A stretch of 64,000 bases of DNA from Algibacter_G agarivorans. Its GTDB lineage: Bacteria > Bacteroidota > Bacteroidia > Flavobacteriales > Flavobacteriaceae. Positions within the stretch are counted from its first letter, which is position 1. The number at the start of each line of letters is the position of its first letter. A model generated the notes under the pieces. The model saw only the letters and a list, made by a program, of their open reading frames with translations. It made no database searches and was not told where the DNA came from. The position numbers were made by a program, and so were the translations under genes. This document shows positions 18,801 through 27,526 of the stretch, piece by piece. The stretch is taken from positions 1 to 64,000 of the forward strand of contig NZ_BAABJJ010000012.1 of the NCBI RefSeq assembly GCF_039543245.1, written 5' to 3'.

Positions 18801-19251
18801 CATCTTTTACCGTTCCGCTTATCTGGATTGGTTCCTGTTTAATGATTGGTGTTTCAGAGGTTTGTTTTACTTCTTGACTTTTTTCTTTTTTCGGTGTTAA
18901 AATAATTTGCCTCTCAATAACATTATAATTTATGCTACTATCTTGAAAGACTTTCTCTAGTACTTTCTCAATTTTTGATTTTTTAGCATAAATATTTACT
19001 TTTTGGAGTAAAGACAAATCGTTTTTACTGTAAAAGAATTTAAACTCCGTTTTAGATTCAATCTCTTCGATGATTTCAAATATCGAAGCGTTTTCCATGT
19101 TTATATTAATCTTTGTGTTCTGAGCATATCCAGTGGTTGCCTGAAGTTGAAATAATGAGGAGACACATAAAAATAGGAATAATCTCATTTTTAGATCAAT
19201 TTTAAATAAGGCGCATGTGCACCTTACCATTGAATTAATTAATTTTTTCAT
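15811..19251 (-). CDS. susC: SusC/RagA family TonB-dependent outer-membrane transporter with STN domain
   Basis: 1146 residues. Order of parts: signal peptide ending near TTGYAQ, an STN (secretin/TonB short N-terminal) domain at about 48-118 that takes signals to the FecR-sigma pair, a carboxypeptidase-regulatory-like domain at about 145-220 (ISGTVKDEFG), a plug with VSIRGFG and VLKDASAAVYGARAGNG (the SusC signature), then the 22-strand barrel. The STN domain plus the neighbouring fecR and sigma genes mean transport is coupled to its own induction. The substrate is unknown. Confidence 0.94.
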   Translation of the reverse strand: MKKLINSMVRCTCALFKIDLKMRLFLFLCVSSLFQLQATTGYAQNTKININMENASIFEIIEEIESKTEFKFFYSKNDLSLLQKVNIYAKKSKIEKVLEKVFQDSSINYNVIERQIILTPKKEKSQEVKQTSETPIIKQEPIQISGTVKDEFGMFLAGANIIEKGTANGAQSDFDGNFSIEVADKNSILVISYLGFVSQEIVVADQTTIDIVLVEDAASLGEIVVVGYGTQSKESITGAISSVKSEDLVRTPTTNTTASLAGRLPGLVVTQNNGQPGGDTANVSIRGFGNALVIVDGVPRDYQQLDPNTIASVSVLKDASAAVYGARAGNGVILVTTKRGTYGAPKINYSGSYTFQQPTFLPKMASPAGFARYQQQAELLEGVAIADLTYSDEDIAKYQAGTENGFRGTDWQDVVLKDWATTRQHNFNIQGGSENVKYFTSIGKLDQKSLLESGDGKFKRYNMGATIDAKISKRLDIGVNLKYREEETERPSGISGDNDSYSRIFRFLASMNPTVQQNPDGLLTAAHPLESNAIAYSTRGITGINDTKRKQFDAVLNFKYKLPFVEGLNFTGKVAHQTANIINNLTRVPFTTYSHDFETGVSLPAFTTADDEVNSTSTNFAQTTTQIGLDYKGSFGDHNLSGALILENRYIDNYSFTASRTGLLSSEIPYLFAGIGTQENGDSVSQDGRKGVVGRLNYDYQGKYLLEALFRADANIQFPTDTRWGYFPGVSLGWVVSKEDFMMNNSTIDFLKFRTSFASLGFDGTSSFDYLSGFGLQDGRANTYAYGSAVNTTLRTIGLANPTITWETMETFNFGIDARLWNSKLGVELDMFYRRRAGLLRDRLDQFPDTFGADLPQENLGVRSNRGFELVLTHKNNIGDVNFNIAGNITWTREKIIDDVEREFDPNDPNDARINQNNGQWANRRFGYRTDGFYDTQDEIDNDGIDYDPSIGEPTLGDVKYIDRNDDGTINWRDQEIIGRSEIPELFFGLSLNADYKGFDFSMLWQGAGNFDAQLEALEVAANTSIGFIPFKYQADNAWNASNPSAAKLPAPSTSGLNTHNNQTLDIYQRNGTYLRLKSLSLGYSIPESLLNKINLKSARVYVAGYNLLTIRDTGIFDFDPEARSNDGIATYPVQKNISLGVNIGL

Positions 19252-19303
19252 AATTTAGTTTAGATTATAGTTGATTCTTTACTTCTTTAATCGTTTTTTA
19301 AAG

Positions 19304-19335
19304 AGGAAAGTGTTCCAGCACTTTCCTTTTTTTTT
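19304..19335. terminator. hairpin between fecR and susC
   Basis: AGGAAAGTG-TTCCAG-CACTTTCCT, a perfect 9-bp stem followed on the plus strand by a T-run; both genes are on the minus strand, where the tail is only TCTTT. It may end fecR transcription or attenuate entry into susC. The rest of 19252-19460 shows no recognisable promoter. Confidence 0.55.
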
Positions 19336-19460
19336 GATTTTTATTATCTCATATATTTTTATGGTTTTTAAATTTTTAATAAGATTTTTTCATTAAAAAC
19401 GGGGTTAAACATTTAGTTAGCATGAATTTTTAGTTAAACTGTATTCATATTTATTCTATT

Positions 19461-20660
19461 CTAAGGTGTAATTTTATAAGTATTTTCATTTACTACATAT
19501 GTAAATCCTGAATGCTCTTTAAAAATTTTCAAAATTTCATCTAAGGTTTCTACAGTAAATGTTCCTGTAAACTCTTTTTTATTTAACTCATAAAACTGAT
19601 TGTCTATATTAACATCAAAATGTCTTTCAAGTTCTTTAACAATAACATCAAAACGGTCATTAACAAAAAGTAACCTCCCTTCTTTCCAAGCTATATATTT
19701 GTTAACATTCACCTTATCAATCTCAATAACACCATCTTCTAAAACAGCTCGTTTCCCAGGCTTTATCATTATCGGCCCCTCTCCTTTGTTGTTATTTGAC
19801 TTATATACACCAACACTCCCTTCTACTAACACGGTTGATGTATTATGTTCATTCTTATAACTAGACACGTTAAACTCAGTACCATATACTTGGGTATTTA
19901 AGTCATCCGTTATAACCGTAAACAAGCTTGTTTTATCCTTTTTTACAGAAAAATAAGCTTCACCATCTAAGAAAACATTTCTAGGCTTGTTTTTTAAAAA
20001 CGTTACAGGATACCTTAATTTAGATCCGGAATTTAAAAAAACATGTGTGCCATCTGAAAGTAGTAATTCAAACTTTTTTCCATTTGGGACGGTTAATTGA
20101 TTATAGGTTAAAATCTCTAATTCAGTAGAGTTATTTTTATAGGACAATAAAGTTTCTTCATGATTCACCACTCTATCTCCACTTTTATCTGTTATTACTT
20201 CAGAAGAAATCTCATCTAAAAACTTTACTGTACCATCATGCAACTCTAAAGTTATTCGTGGTTCTTCATTACTATTTATAATTTGATTTGTGTCTAATAT
20301 CCCTGATGAATACAATCCATATGAAAGACTAATAAGTCCAATAAAAACAGCGGCTATTCTCCTTAATCGTTTTACAAAAGATGTATTTAATCTAAGTCGC
20401 TTGGCTTTATGTTCTGGCGTATCTCTTTTTTGCACTATAAATTGCCACATTTCATCAAAATCTTCTTCAGGAAGCACCTCTCCATCACCATGTATTAATC
20501 GAATAAAATTGGAGGCTTTTCGAATTGTTTCTTTTTTATCAGGGTGAGAAGACAACCAATTATTCCAAAAATTTGAAGTCATTTGATCGGGATTTAACAC
20601 CCATTTCTGGAAATATTCATCCTTAATAAAATCATCTTCAGAAAAATTGATATATTTCAT
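19461..20660 (-). CDS. FecR family anti-sigma factor
   Basis: 399 residues: an N-terminal cytoplasmic part, one membrane segment at about 89-110 (AAVFIGLISLSYGLY), a periplasmic FecR domain (LTVPNGKKFELLLSDGTHVF near 190-210, GEAYFSVKK near 233) and a C-terminal DUF4974 domain. It holds the sigma factor inactive until the STN domain of SusC signals that substrate is bound. It lies between the sigma gene and susC, the usual order. Confidence 0.93.
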   Translation of the reverse strand: MKYINFSEDDFIKDEYFQKWVLNPDQMTSNFWNNWLSSHPDKKETIRKASNFIRLIHGDGEVLPEEDFDEMWQFIVQKRDTPEHKAKRLRLNTSFVKRLRRIAAVFIGLISLSYGLYSSGILDTNQIINSNEEPRITLELHDGTVKFLDEISSEVITDKSGDRVVNHEETLLSYKNNSTELEILTYNQLTVPNGKKFELLLSDGTHVFLNSGSKLRYPVTFLKNKPRNVFLDGEAYFSVKKDKTSLFTVITDDLNTQVYGTEFNVSSYKNEHNTSTVLVEGSVGVYKSNNNKGEGPIMIKPGKRAVLEDGVIEIDKVNVNKYIAWKEGRLLFVNDRFDVIVKELERHFDVNIDNQFYELNKKEFTGTFTVETLDEILKIFKEHSGFTYVVNENTYKITP

Positions 20661-20860
20661 CTAATATTACTTGTAGTAGCTAAAAAATCTAAAGCCTATA
20701 TTAGTAAGAGGAGAAAATCTGATTTTTACCCCATAAAAATTTAATTATTTATAAAATTTAAGACGTTTTTTAACATTTTTGCAATTTCTCTTTGTGTAAA
20801 GAGCTAATTGGTTTTACCAATAAAAAAAGCTAAAACAAGTTTTATGGGGCAAAATTATTT

Positions 20861-21481
20861 TCACATATGCTTCCTGAGCCCTTGTAAAGCTCTATCTACT
20901 AGTTTGTAAGCTCCTTTTTTGCTTAAAGACATGATTTGAGTTATTTCATTATAACTCAATTGAGCAATATATTTTAAATGAAGAACTTCCCGTTGTCTGT
21001 TGGTAAGTTTTGTTAAGGCGACATTCAATAGCCTTTTTTGCTGTTCAAAATTTTGTTTCTCAATTAGACTTCTTTCTTCAGAAAAGGAATATAGTGAATC
21101 TAAAACAGCATTTTTTTCAGTATCTGAAACCTTCATTCTGTTCTTTTGTGTTACTGAAATTATTTTTCTTCTAATACACGTATAGAGATAAGATCTAATA
21201 GATATAACTTTCCCTAAATAGGTTCTGTTATTCCATATTTCCACAAAAAGGTCTTGAATACAATCTTTAACTAACTCTTTATCATTGACTATTTTTAAAC
21301 CATAATTATAAAGAGGAGAAACATTTTTTTTATATATCATAGCAAATGCTTCTTCATTTCCAAGTTGAAATTCTTGCCAAAGCTGCACGTCTCCAATTTC
21401 TTTTAAAACTTCACGGCTTACATACTTAATTTCAGTGAAATTTTCACGAGAATGCATCTCTTTATATAATAACCGTGACAT
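20861..21481 (-). CDS. ECF RNA polymerase sigma factor (Bacteroidota FecI-like)
   Basis: 206 residues. Region 2 includes YNYGLKIVNDKELVKDCIQD near 58-77 and region 4 LTNRQREVLHLKYIAQLSYN near 160-180. It is probably activated through the FecR protein and directs susCD transcription. The 200-bp gap between it and fecR holds no obvious gene. The N-terminal 25 residues are longer than usual; an internal start cannot be excluded. Confidence 0.9.
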   Translation of the reverse strand: MSRLLYKEMHSRENFTEIKYVSREVLKEIGDVQLWQEFQLGNEEAFAMIYKKNVSPLYNYGLKIVNDKELVKDCIQDLFVEIWNNRTYLGKVISIRSYLYTCIRRKIISVTQKNRMKVSDTEKNAVLDSLYSFSEERSLIEKQNFEQQKRLLNVALTKLTNRQREVLHLKYIAQLSYNEITQIMSLSKKGAYKLVDRALQGLRKHM

Positions 21482-21751
21482 AAAAAAAAAGTAGTTAGTC
21501 TAGTTTGTTGGGAACAATGTATAAAAAAAGCTTTCAAAATTATAATTTATTTAACAAAACTTATCCTTTTTTGATACTAAACGAAGCTTTTTATTCAATA
21601 TAATTAAGCTATAAACTTTCAAGAAAGTATTATAAACGTTGATGGTTTGATAGTTTTTTAAGAACATCCAGAAAAGACACCTATATATTAATACAGTTTT
21701 TAATAATTTTATATTAAGTCTGGTTTTGAGGCAAACAGACTTGTATTTATG
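21482..21751. other. gene-free stretch upstream of the sigma gene
   Basis: AT-rich sequence without a supported gene; it must hold the sigma gene's promoter, but I cannot point to a convincing TAnnTTTG box. It ends abruptly where the relic of the barrel gene begins. Confidence 0.4.
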
Positions 21752-21847
21752 TTCGGCTTAAGCTTCACATATAGATATGGTGCTTACCATTTACCTCTAT
21801 TCACAGATAATTTTGCATTTAAGTTTACATTTAACGTCTCATTATGA
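21752..21847 (+). pseudogene. 31-codon relic of the DUF5686-type barrel gene
   Basis: This piece encodes FGLSFTYRYGAYHLPLFTD and on to FNVSL and a TGA stop, identical in protein to the last 31 residues of the gene ending at 13816. The DNA differs at 7 of 96 positions, every one at a third codon position or a synonymous stop. Upstream homology stops sharply at 21752. It lies directly before the MMPL gene, the place where the barrel gene would lie if the susCD island were absent. Confidence 0.85.
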
Positions 21848-21867
21848 GGTATTATACTCGTTTTTTC

Positions 21868-21875
21868 TACCTTTG
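21868..21875 (+). promoter_or_regulatory. promoter box of the MMPL gene
   Basis: TACCTTTG matches TAnnTTTG, 19 bp ahead of the start codon and just after the relic. No clear upstream TTTG is seen at the right distance. Confidence 0.5.
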
Positions 21876-21894
21876 CCCATCTTTTAACTAAAGC

Positions 21895-24282
21895 ATGTTT
21901 AAACTTTTTACAAAGGACTTTTGGGACGTTACCGCAAGATTGATTTTACGTAATAAAATTGCTATTCTTGTTGGTATTCTTTTGGTTACTATTTTCTTTA
22001 GTCGTCAATGGGAAAACATGCGTTTAGCCTATAGCGAGGCAAATATGTTGCCAGACGACCATGAGGTAAATATAACTTACAATAATTTTTTAAAGACTTT
22101 TGGAGAAGAAGGAAACCTTATTATACTTGGTGTAAAAGACCCCACTTTATTTACAGTTGAAAAATTAAATGCCTGGAATAAACTTTCAGATAATTTTAAG
22201 CAAAATGAAGCGGTTGAAACTGTTATTTCCATAAAAGACCTTCAAAAACTTGTAAAAGATACTGAAAATGAAAAGTTCAATTTAGAACCTTTTATTAAAG
22301 ACTCTATTGTATCTGTAAATCAAATTGAAACACTTCAAAACGAACTTTTCAAAAAATATCCGTTCTACGATAATTTCTTATTCAATAAAGAAACAAAAAC
22401 AATACGAACGGCTATTTACATGAATAAAGCCATTGTAAACACATCGGCAAGAAAAGATTTTGTTATTGATGTTTTAATACCTAGCATTGATGCTTTTGAA
22501 TTAGAAAACAACTTAGATGTTAGGGTTTCTGGAATGCCCTATATCCGAACCTTAAATTCCACCAACATAGTTGACGAAATTAGCTTATTTATTGGTGCCG
22601 CATTACTGGTAACATCCATTATTTTCTTCTTCTTTTTCAGGTCGTTCAGAGCCACATTTATCTCACTAATTGTAGTTTGCATTGGTGTTATGTGGACCTT
22701 AGGAATTATTGGTTTATTAAATTACGAAATCACGGTTTTAACGGCACTTATTCCGCCACTTATTATTGTTATTGGTATTCCAAACTGTATTTTCTTAATT
22801 AATAAATATCAACACGAGGTTAAATTACATGGTAATAAAGTAAAATCATTACAACGTGTAATTACTAAAATTGGTAACGCTACATTAATGACCAATGTAA
22901 CAACAGCGTCTGGTTTTGCAACATTTATTCTAACAGAAAGTAAACTTTTAAAAGAATTTGGTATTGTAGCCTCGTTAAGCATTTTAGCAATTTTCATTTT
23001 ATGTTTACTAATAATCCCTATTATTTACACCTTTCTACCTTACCCAAAAGAGCGTCATTTAGAACACTTAAACAAACGTTGGATTGGTGGTTTTGTAAAC
23101 TGGATGGAACGTATGGTCAGGCAAAAACGGATTGCTATCTACATAACATCTGTTGTATTATTAACTTTAAGCATCATCGGTATTTACCAAATAAAAATAT
23201 CTGGAAGCCTGATTGAAGACATGCCTCAAGACTCAGAATTTGTTAATGATATTCGGTTTTTTGAAGATGAATTTAATGGCATTATGCCATTAGAAATCAT
23301 GATTGATACCAAGCGAAAAAAAGGCGTTATGAAACTCTCTACGCTTAAACGTATGGATGACCTTGAAGATTTAATCATTGAAACTCCAGAATTATCAAAA
23401 CCTATTTCAGTCGTTGGATTGGTTAAATATTCTAAGCAAGCCTATTACAATGGCAACACCAAATATTATCAATTACCAACATCGCAAGAAAACAGTTTTA
23501 TTTTATCCTACGCCAAAAACTCATCTTCAAATGTAGATTTACTCAAAAACTTTGTAGATAGTACAGGGCAATACGCACGTATTACCACCTTTATGAAAGA
23601 TGTTGGCACTGATAAAATGGAACGTATTGAAGAAAATCTTCAAACTAAAATAAATAAAGTATTCCCTAAAGAAAGATACGATGTTACCATGACAGGTAAA
23701 GCGTTGGTTTTTCAAAAAGGGACAAAATATTTGGTTAAAAACTTGGCCATATCCTTATCGCTAGCCATATTTTTAATCGCTTTATTTATGGCTTATATGT
23801 TTAGGTCTGCACGTATGATAATTGTATCGCTTATCCCTAACCTACTACCACTATTAATAACTGCTGGTTTAATGGGCTATTTAGGTGTTCCGATAAAACC
23901 ATCAACCATATTAGTTTTTAGTATTGCTTTTGGCATTTCGGTAGATGACACCATTCACTTTTTAGCAAAATACAGACAAGAATTGCAAGCCAATCACTGG
24001 AAAATCAAAGTATCGGTTTATGGTGCTTTACGCGAAACCGGTGTAAGTATGTTCTATACGTCTATTGTTTTATTCTTCGGATTTTCAGTATTCACCATTT
24101 CTAGTTTTGGAGGCACTGTAGCTTTAGGCGCTTTAGTTTCTGCCACTTTATTATTTGCTATGTTATCAAACCTATTGCTTTTACCTTCATTATTATTGTC
24201 TTTAGAGCGCAGTATTGCGAACAAACAAGTACTTAGAAAACCTTCAATTAATATTATTCCCGAAGAAGACGAAACAGTATAA
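21895..24282 (+). CDS. MMPL/RND family transporter
   Basis: 795 residues with the RND/MMPL plan: membrane segment near 25-42, a periplasmic loop of about 180 residues, five membrane segments (about 225-375), a second segment near 410 and loop, then the second bundle (about 620-775). Acidic residues in the fourth segment of the second bundle (GISVDDTIHFLAKYR) fit proton coupling. It resembles hydrophobe or lipid exporters of the MMPL type. Substrate unknown. asnS follows 103 bp downstream after a weak terminator (AAAAGC-CGATAC-GCTTTT, 24339-24356). Confidence 0.88.
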   Translation: MFKLFTKDFWDVTARLILRNKIAILVGILLVTIFFSRQWENMRLAYSEANMLPDDHEVNITYNNFLKTFGEEGNLIILGVKDPTLFTVEKLNAWNKLSDNFKQNEAVETVISIKDLQKLVKDTENEKFNLEPFIKDSIVSVNQIETLQNELFKKYPFYDNFLFNKETKTIRTAIYMNKAIVNTSARKDFVIDVLIPSIDAFELENNLDVRVSGMPYIRTLNSTNIVDEISLFIGAALLVTSIIFFFFFRSFRATFISLIVVCIGVMWTLGIIGLLNYEITVLTALIPPLIIVIGIPNCIFLINKYQHEVKLHGNKVKSLQRVITKIGNATLMTNVTTASGFATFILTESKLLKEFGIVASLSILAIFILCLLIIPIIYTFLPYPKERHLEHLNKRWIGGFVNWMERMVRQKRIAIYITSVVLLTLSIIGIYQIKISGSLIEDMPQDSEFVNDIRFFEDEFNGIMPLEIMIDTKRKKGVMKLSTLKRMDDLEDLIIETPELSKPISVVGLVKYSKQAYYNGNTKYYQLPTSQENSFILSYAKNSSSNVDLLKNFVDSTGQYARITTFMKDVGTDKMERIEENLQTKINKVFPKERYDVTMTGKALVFQKGTKYLVKNLAISLSLAIFLIALFMAYMFRSARMIIVSLIPNLLPLLITAGLMGYLGVPIKPSTILVFSIAFGISVDDTIHFLAKYRQELQANHWKIKVSVYGALRETGVSMFYTSIVLFFGFSVFTISSFGGTVALGALVSATLLFAMLSNLLLLPSLLLSLERSIANKQVLRKPSINIIPEEDETV

Positions 24283-24385
24283 ACTTTACTGGTAATTAAT
24301 TTTATATTCCCACATGTTTTTTTAAACTCTGATTGCATAAAAGCCGATACGCTTTTTTTATATTTACATTATAAATTTATTACAA

Positions 24386-25819
24386 ATGCAATCACGTACA
24401 GTTTCAGAATTACTATCGCAAGATATTGTTATACCAGAAGTAGAAATTAAAGGCTGGGTTAGAACCTTTAGGGCCAATCGTTTTATTGCTTTAAATGATG
24501 GCTCAACCATAAATAACATACAATGTGTCGTTGATTTTGAAAACTTTGACGAAGCCCTTTTGAAGCGCATAACAACAGGAGCTGCCATACATATTAAAGG
24601 CGAATTGGTTGAAAGCCAAGGCAAAGGTCAAAAGGTTGAAATACAAGTAAACGAATTAGAAGTGTTGGGAGATTCAGATCCTGAAACCTACCCTATTCAG
24701 CCTAAAAAACATTCCTTTGAGTTTTTAAGGGAAAATGCCCATTTACGCACGCGAACAACAACTTTTAGTGCAATTATGCGTTTACGTTCGGCACTATCAT
24801 TCGCTATTCATAAATATTTTAATGATAACGGTTTTTATTATATGCACACGCCAATCATCACGGGTAGTGATGCTGAAGGTGCAGGTGAAATGTTTAAAGT
24901 AACAAATCTTGACACTAAAAACCCACCATTAACTGATGAAGGCAACATAGATTATTCTAAAGATTTCTTCGGGAAAGAAACCAATTTAACCGTTTCTGGC
25001 CAGTTAGAAGCCGAAACTTATGCCATGTCTTTAGGGAAAGTATATACTTTTGGCCCCACTTTTAGAGCTGAAAATTCAAATACGTCACGTCATTTAGCTG
25101 AGTTTTGGATGATAGAGCCCGAAGTTGCTTTTATGGATTTACCGGGCAATATGGATTTAGCAGAAGACTTCATGAAATCTGTAATAAAATACATACTTGA
25201 TAATAATCTAGAAGACTTAGAATTCCTTGATAAACGTTTGCAAGACGAAGAAAAGACAAAACCTCAGGCTGAACGTAGCGATATGACTTTAATTGAAAAA
25301 TTAAATTTTGTTACAGATAATCATTTTAAACGTGTTAGTTATACCGAGGCTGTTGATATTTTGCGCAATTGTAAACCAAACAAAAAAAAGAAGTTTAAAT
25401 ATTTAATTAATGAATGGGGAACGGACTTACAAAGTGAACATGAGCGTTTTCTTGTAGAAAAACACTTTAAGTGTCCAGTCATTTTATTTGATTATCCAGC
25501 TAATATTAAAGCATTTTATATGCGTTTAAATGATGACGGTAAAACGGTTCGCGCTATGGATATTTTATTCCCAGGTATTGGCGAAATTGTTGGTGGCGCG
25601 CAACGTGAAGAGCGCTTAGATATTCTAAAACAAAGAATGGCAGCCATTAATATCCCTGAAGAAGACCTTTGGTGGTATTTAGATTTACGTAAATTTGGTA
25701 CCGCTGTGCACTCTGGTTTTGGTTTAGGTTTTGAACGTTTGGTTATGTTTGCAACAGGTATGAGCAACATTAGAGATGTTATTCCGTTTCCTAGAACACC
25801 ACAAAACGCCGAATTTTAG
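24386..25819 (+). CDS. asnS: asparaginyl-tRNA synthetase
   Basis: 477 residues. An N-terminal OB-fold anticodon-binding domain (about 15-105) precedes a class II catalytic core: motif 2 FGPTFRAENSNTSRHLAEFW near 215-235 and motif 3 GFGLGFERLVMFATGM near 443-458, with IRDVIPFPRTP at the end. The GGAQREER sequence and the absence of an archaeal-type pattern favour AsnRS over AspRS. Confidence 0.95.
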   Translation: MQSRTVSELLSQDIVIPEVEIKGWVRTFRANRFIALNDGSTINNIQCVVDFENFDEALLKRITTGAAIHIKGELVESQGKGQKVEIQVNELEVLGDSDPETYPIQPKKHSFEFLRENAHLRTRTTTFSAIMRLRSALSFAIHKYFNDNGFYYMHTPIITGSDAEGAGEMFKVTNLDTKNPPLTDEGNIDYSKDFFGKETNLTVSGQLEAETYAMSLGKVYTFGPTFRAENSNTSRHLAEFWMIEPEVAFMDLPGNMDLAEDFMKSVIKYILDNNLEDLEFLDKRLQDEEKTKPQAERSDMTLIEKLNFVTDNHFKRVSYTEAVDILRNCKPNKKKKFKYLINEWGTDLQSEHERFLVEKHFKCPVILFDYPANIKAFYMRLNDDGKTVRAMDILFPGIGEIVGGAQREERLDILKQRMAAINIPEEDLWWYLDLRKFGTAVHSGFGLGFERLVMFATGMSNIRDVIPFPRTPQNAEF

Positions 25820-25888
25820 TAAAAAAGTTTAAAAACAGGAATCTTGGTATGACTTTGGTATACTAATTCCTTTTTTTATCTTTGAATA

Positions 25889-26050
25889 ATACCAATTTAA
25901 TTTTAAAATCTTGTATGAATAATTTGAGTTGTTTTTCGCTTATATAAAGTAAAAAATCTAAGCATAGTCTTAGCTACGGTTCTATTTTTTCATGAAGTAT
26001 CAGCGGAAAAGAAACGAATTATATGCACTATTTTATAATCAAATTGGTAT
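25889..26050. mobile_element. MITE-like element with ATACCAATTT inverted ends
   Basis: The left end from 25889 (ATACCAATTTAATTTTAAAA) and the inverse of the right end up to 26050 (ATACCAATTTGATTATAAAA) agree at about 22 of 27 positions. The 162-bp unit has no gene, which fits a non-autonomous element. It lies in the 249-bp gap before rpoN, so it may contribute to that promoter. I recall similar ACCAATTT-bounded sequences in other Flavobacteriaceae, which needs a search. Confidence 0.6.
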
Positions 26051-26068
26051 AAAACCTTAAATCAAAAT

Positions 26069-27526
26069 ATGCTTAAACAATATTTACAATTCAAATTATC
26101 TCAAAAACTGTCGCCGCAGCAAATTCAATTAATGAAGTTGATACAGTTGCCAACACAAGCTTTTGAACAACGTTTAAAGCAAGAATTAGAGGAAAACCCT
26201 GCGCTTGAAGGTGGAAAAGAAGAAAATGATTCTGATTACGATTCTGATTTAGATAATACGGATGATTTAAACGACAGCGAAACCATAAATGCTGAAGATA
26301 TTAATATTGATGAGTATTTAAGTGATGATGAAATTCCAGATTACCGCACCCAAGTTAATAATTACAGTAGCGATGATGAAGAAAAAACCATGCCCTATGC
26401 AGCAGGAACATCGTTTACACAGCATTTAATCAATCAATTAAACACCTACAGATTATCTGATGAAGAACGAGATATTGCTGAATTTTTAGTAGGAAGCGTA
26501 GATGAGAGCGGATACATTCGCAGAGAATTAAGTGATATCATGGACGATTTGGCGTTCACACAAAATGTTTATACCACTGAAGAGAACATTAATAAAGTTT
26601 TAAAAATCGTACATCAATTAGATCCTGCAGGTGTTGGTGCCAGAAATTTACAAGAATGCCTAAGTATTCAATTACACAGAAAAGATAAGACCTCAGCTAC
26701 CGATTTAGCAATTAATATCATTGATAACGCATTTGACCAATTCACAAAAAAGCATTATAAAAAATTGCTTCAAAAATTCGATATTTCCGAAACACAGCTA
26801 AAGGATGCTATTCATGAAATTGAGCATTTAAATCCTAAACCTGGAGGTTCTTATGCTGGAAACAATAGAATTGTTGAACATGTGGTTCCAGATTTTGCTA
26901 TTAAAATTGTTGATGGGGAATTAGAATTAACCCTTAATGGAAGAAACGCTCCAGATCTTCATGTATCTAGAGAATACAACAACATGCTTAAAGGCTATAA
27001 AGAGGCTAAAGATAAATCTAAATCACAGAAAGACGCCGTTATCTTTATCAAACAAAAATTGGACGCTGCCAAATGGTTTATAGAAGCTATAAAACAACGG
27101 CAGCAAACTTTATTTGTGACTATGAGTGCCATTATGCATTATCAAAGCGAATATTTTCTAACAGGAGATGAGCGTAATTTAAAACCCATGATTCTAAAAG
27201 ATATAGCAGATGAAATAAATATGGATGTTTCAACGGTATCTAGAGTTGCAAATAGTAAGTATGTCGACACACCTTACGGCACAAAATTGATAAAAGAATT
27301 CTTTTCAGAATCGATGAAAAATGACCAAGGAGAAGATGTTTCTACCAGAGAGATAAAGAAAATTCTTGAAACTGTCATAGAAGAAGAAAGTAAGAAAAAA
27401 CCTTTAACCGATGAAACATTAGCATCTATTTTAAAAGAAAAAGGCTACCCAATTGCCAGACGTACGGTAGCTAAATATAGAGAACAATTAGATATTCCTG
27501 TAGCTAGATTACGTAAAAAAATATAA
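26069..27526 (+). CDS. rpoN: RNA polymerase sigma-54 factor
   Basis: 485 residues. Region I at the N-terminus has LSPQQIQLMKLIQLPTQAFE and is rich in Gln and Leu; an acidic region II follows (about 50-110); the core-binding and helix-turn-helix parts come next; the RpoN box ARRTVAKYRE is near 465-474. It works with AAA+ activators. Its stop codon overlaps the next start by one base. Confidence 0.96.
   Translation: MLKQYLQFKLSQKLSPQQIQLMKLIQLPTQAFEQRLKQELEENPALEGGKEENDSDYDSDLDNTDDLNDSETINAEDINIDEYLSDDEIPDYRTQVNNYSSDDEEKTMPYAAGTSFTQHLINQLNTYRLSDEERDIAEFLVGSVDESGYIRRELSDIMDDLAFTQNVYTTEENINKVLKIVHQLDPAGVGARNLQECLSIQLHRKDKTSATDLAINIIDNAFDQFTKKHYKKLLQKFDISETQLKDAIHEIEHLNPKPGGSYAGNNRIVEHVVPDFAIKIVDGELELTLNGRNAPDLHVSREYNNMLKGYKEAKDKSKSQKDAVIFIKQKLDAAKWFIEAIKQRQQTLFVTMSAIMHYQSEYFLTGDERNLKPMILKDIADEINMDVSTVSRVANSKYVDTPYGTKLIKEFFSESMKNDQGEDVSTREIKKILETVIEEESKKKPLTDETLASILKEKGYPIARRTVAKYREQLDIPVARLRKKI

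Noticed and set aside
15811..19251. A transposase or integrase bounding the susCD island
   Set aside because: I looked through 13.8-21.9 kb on both strands and saw none; the only boundary mark is the barrel-gene relic.
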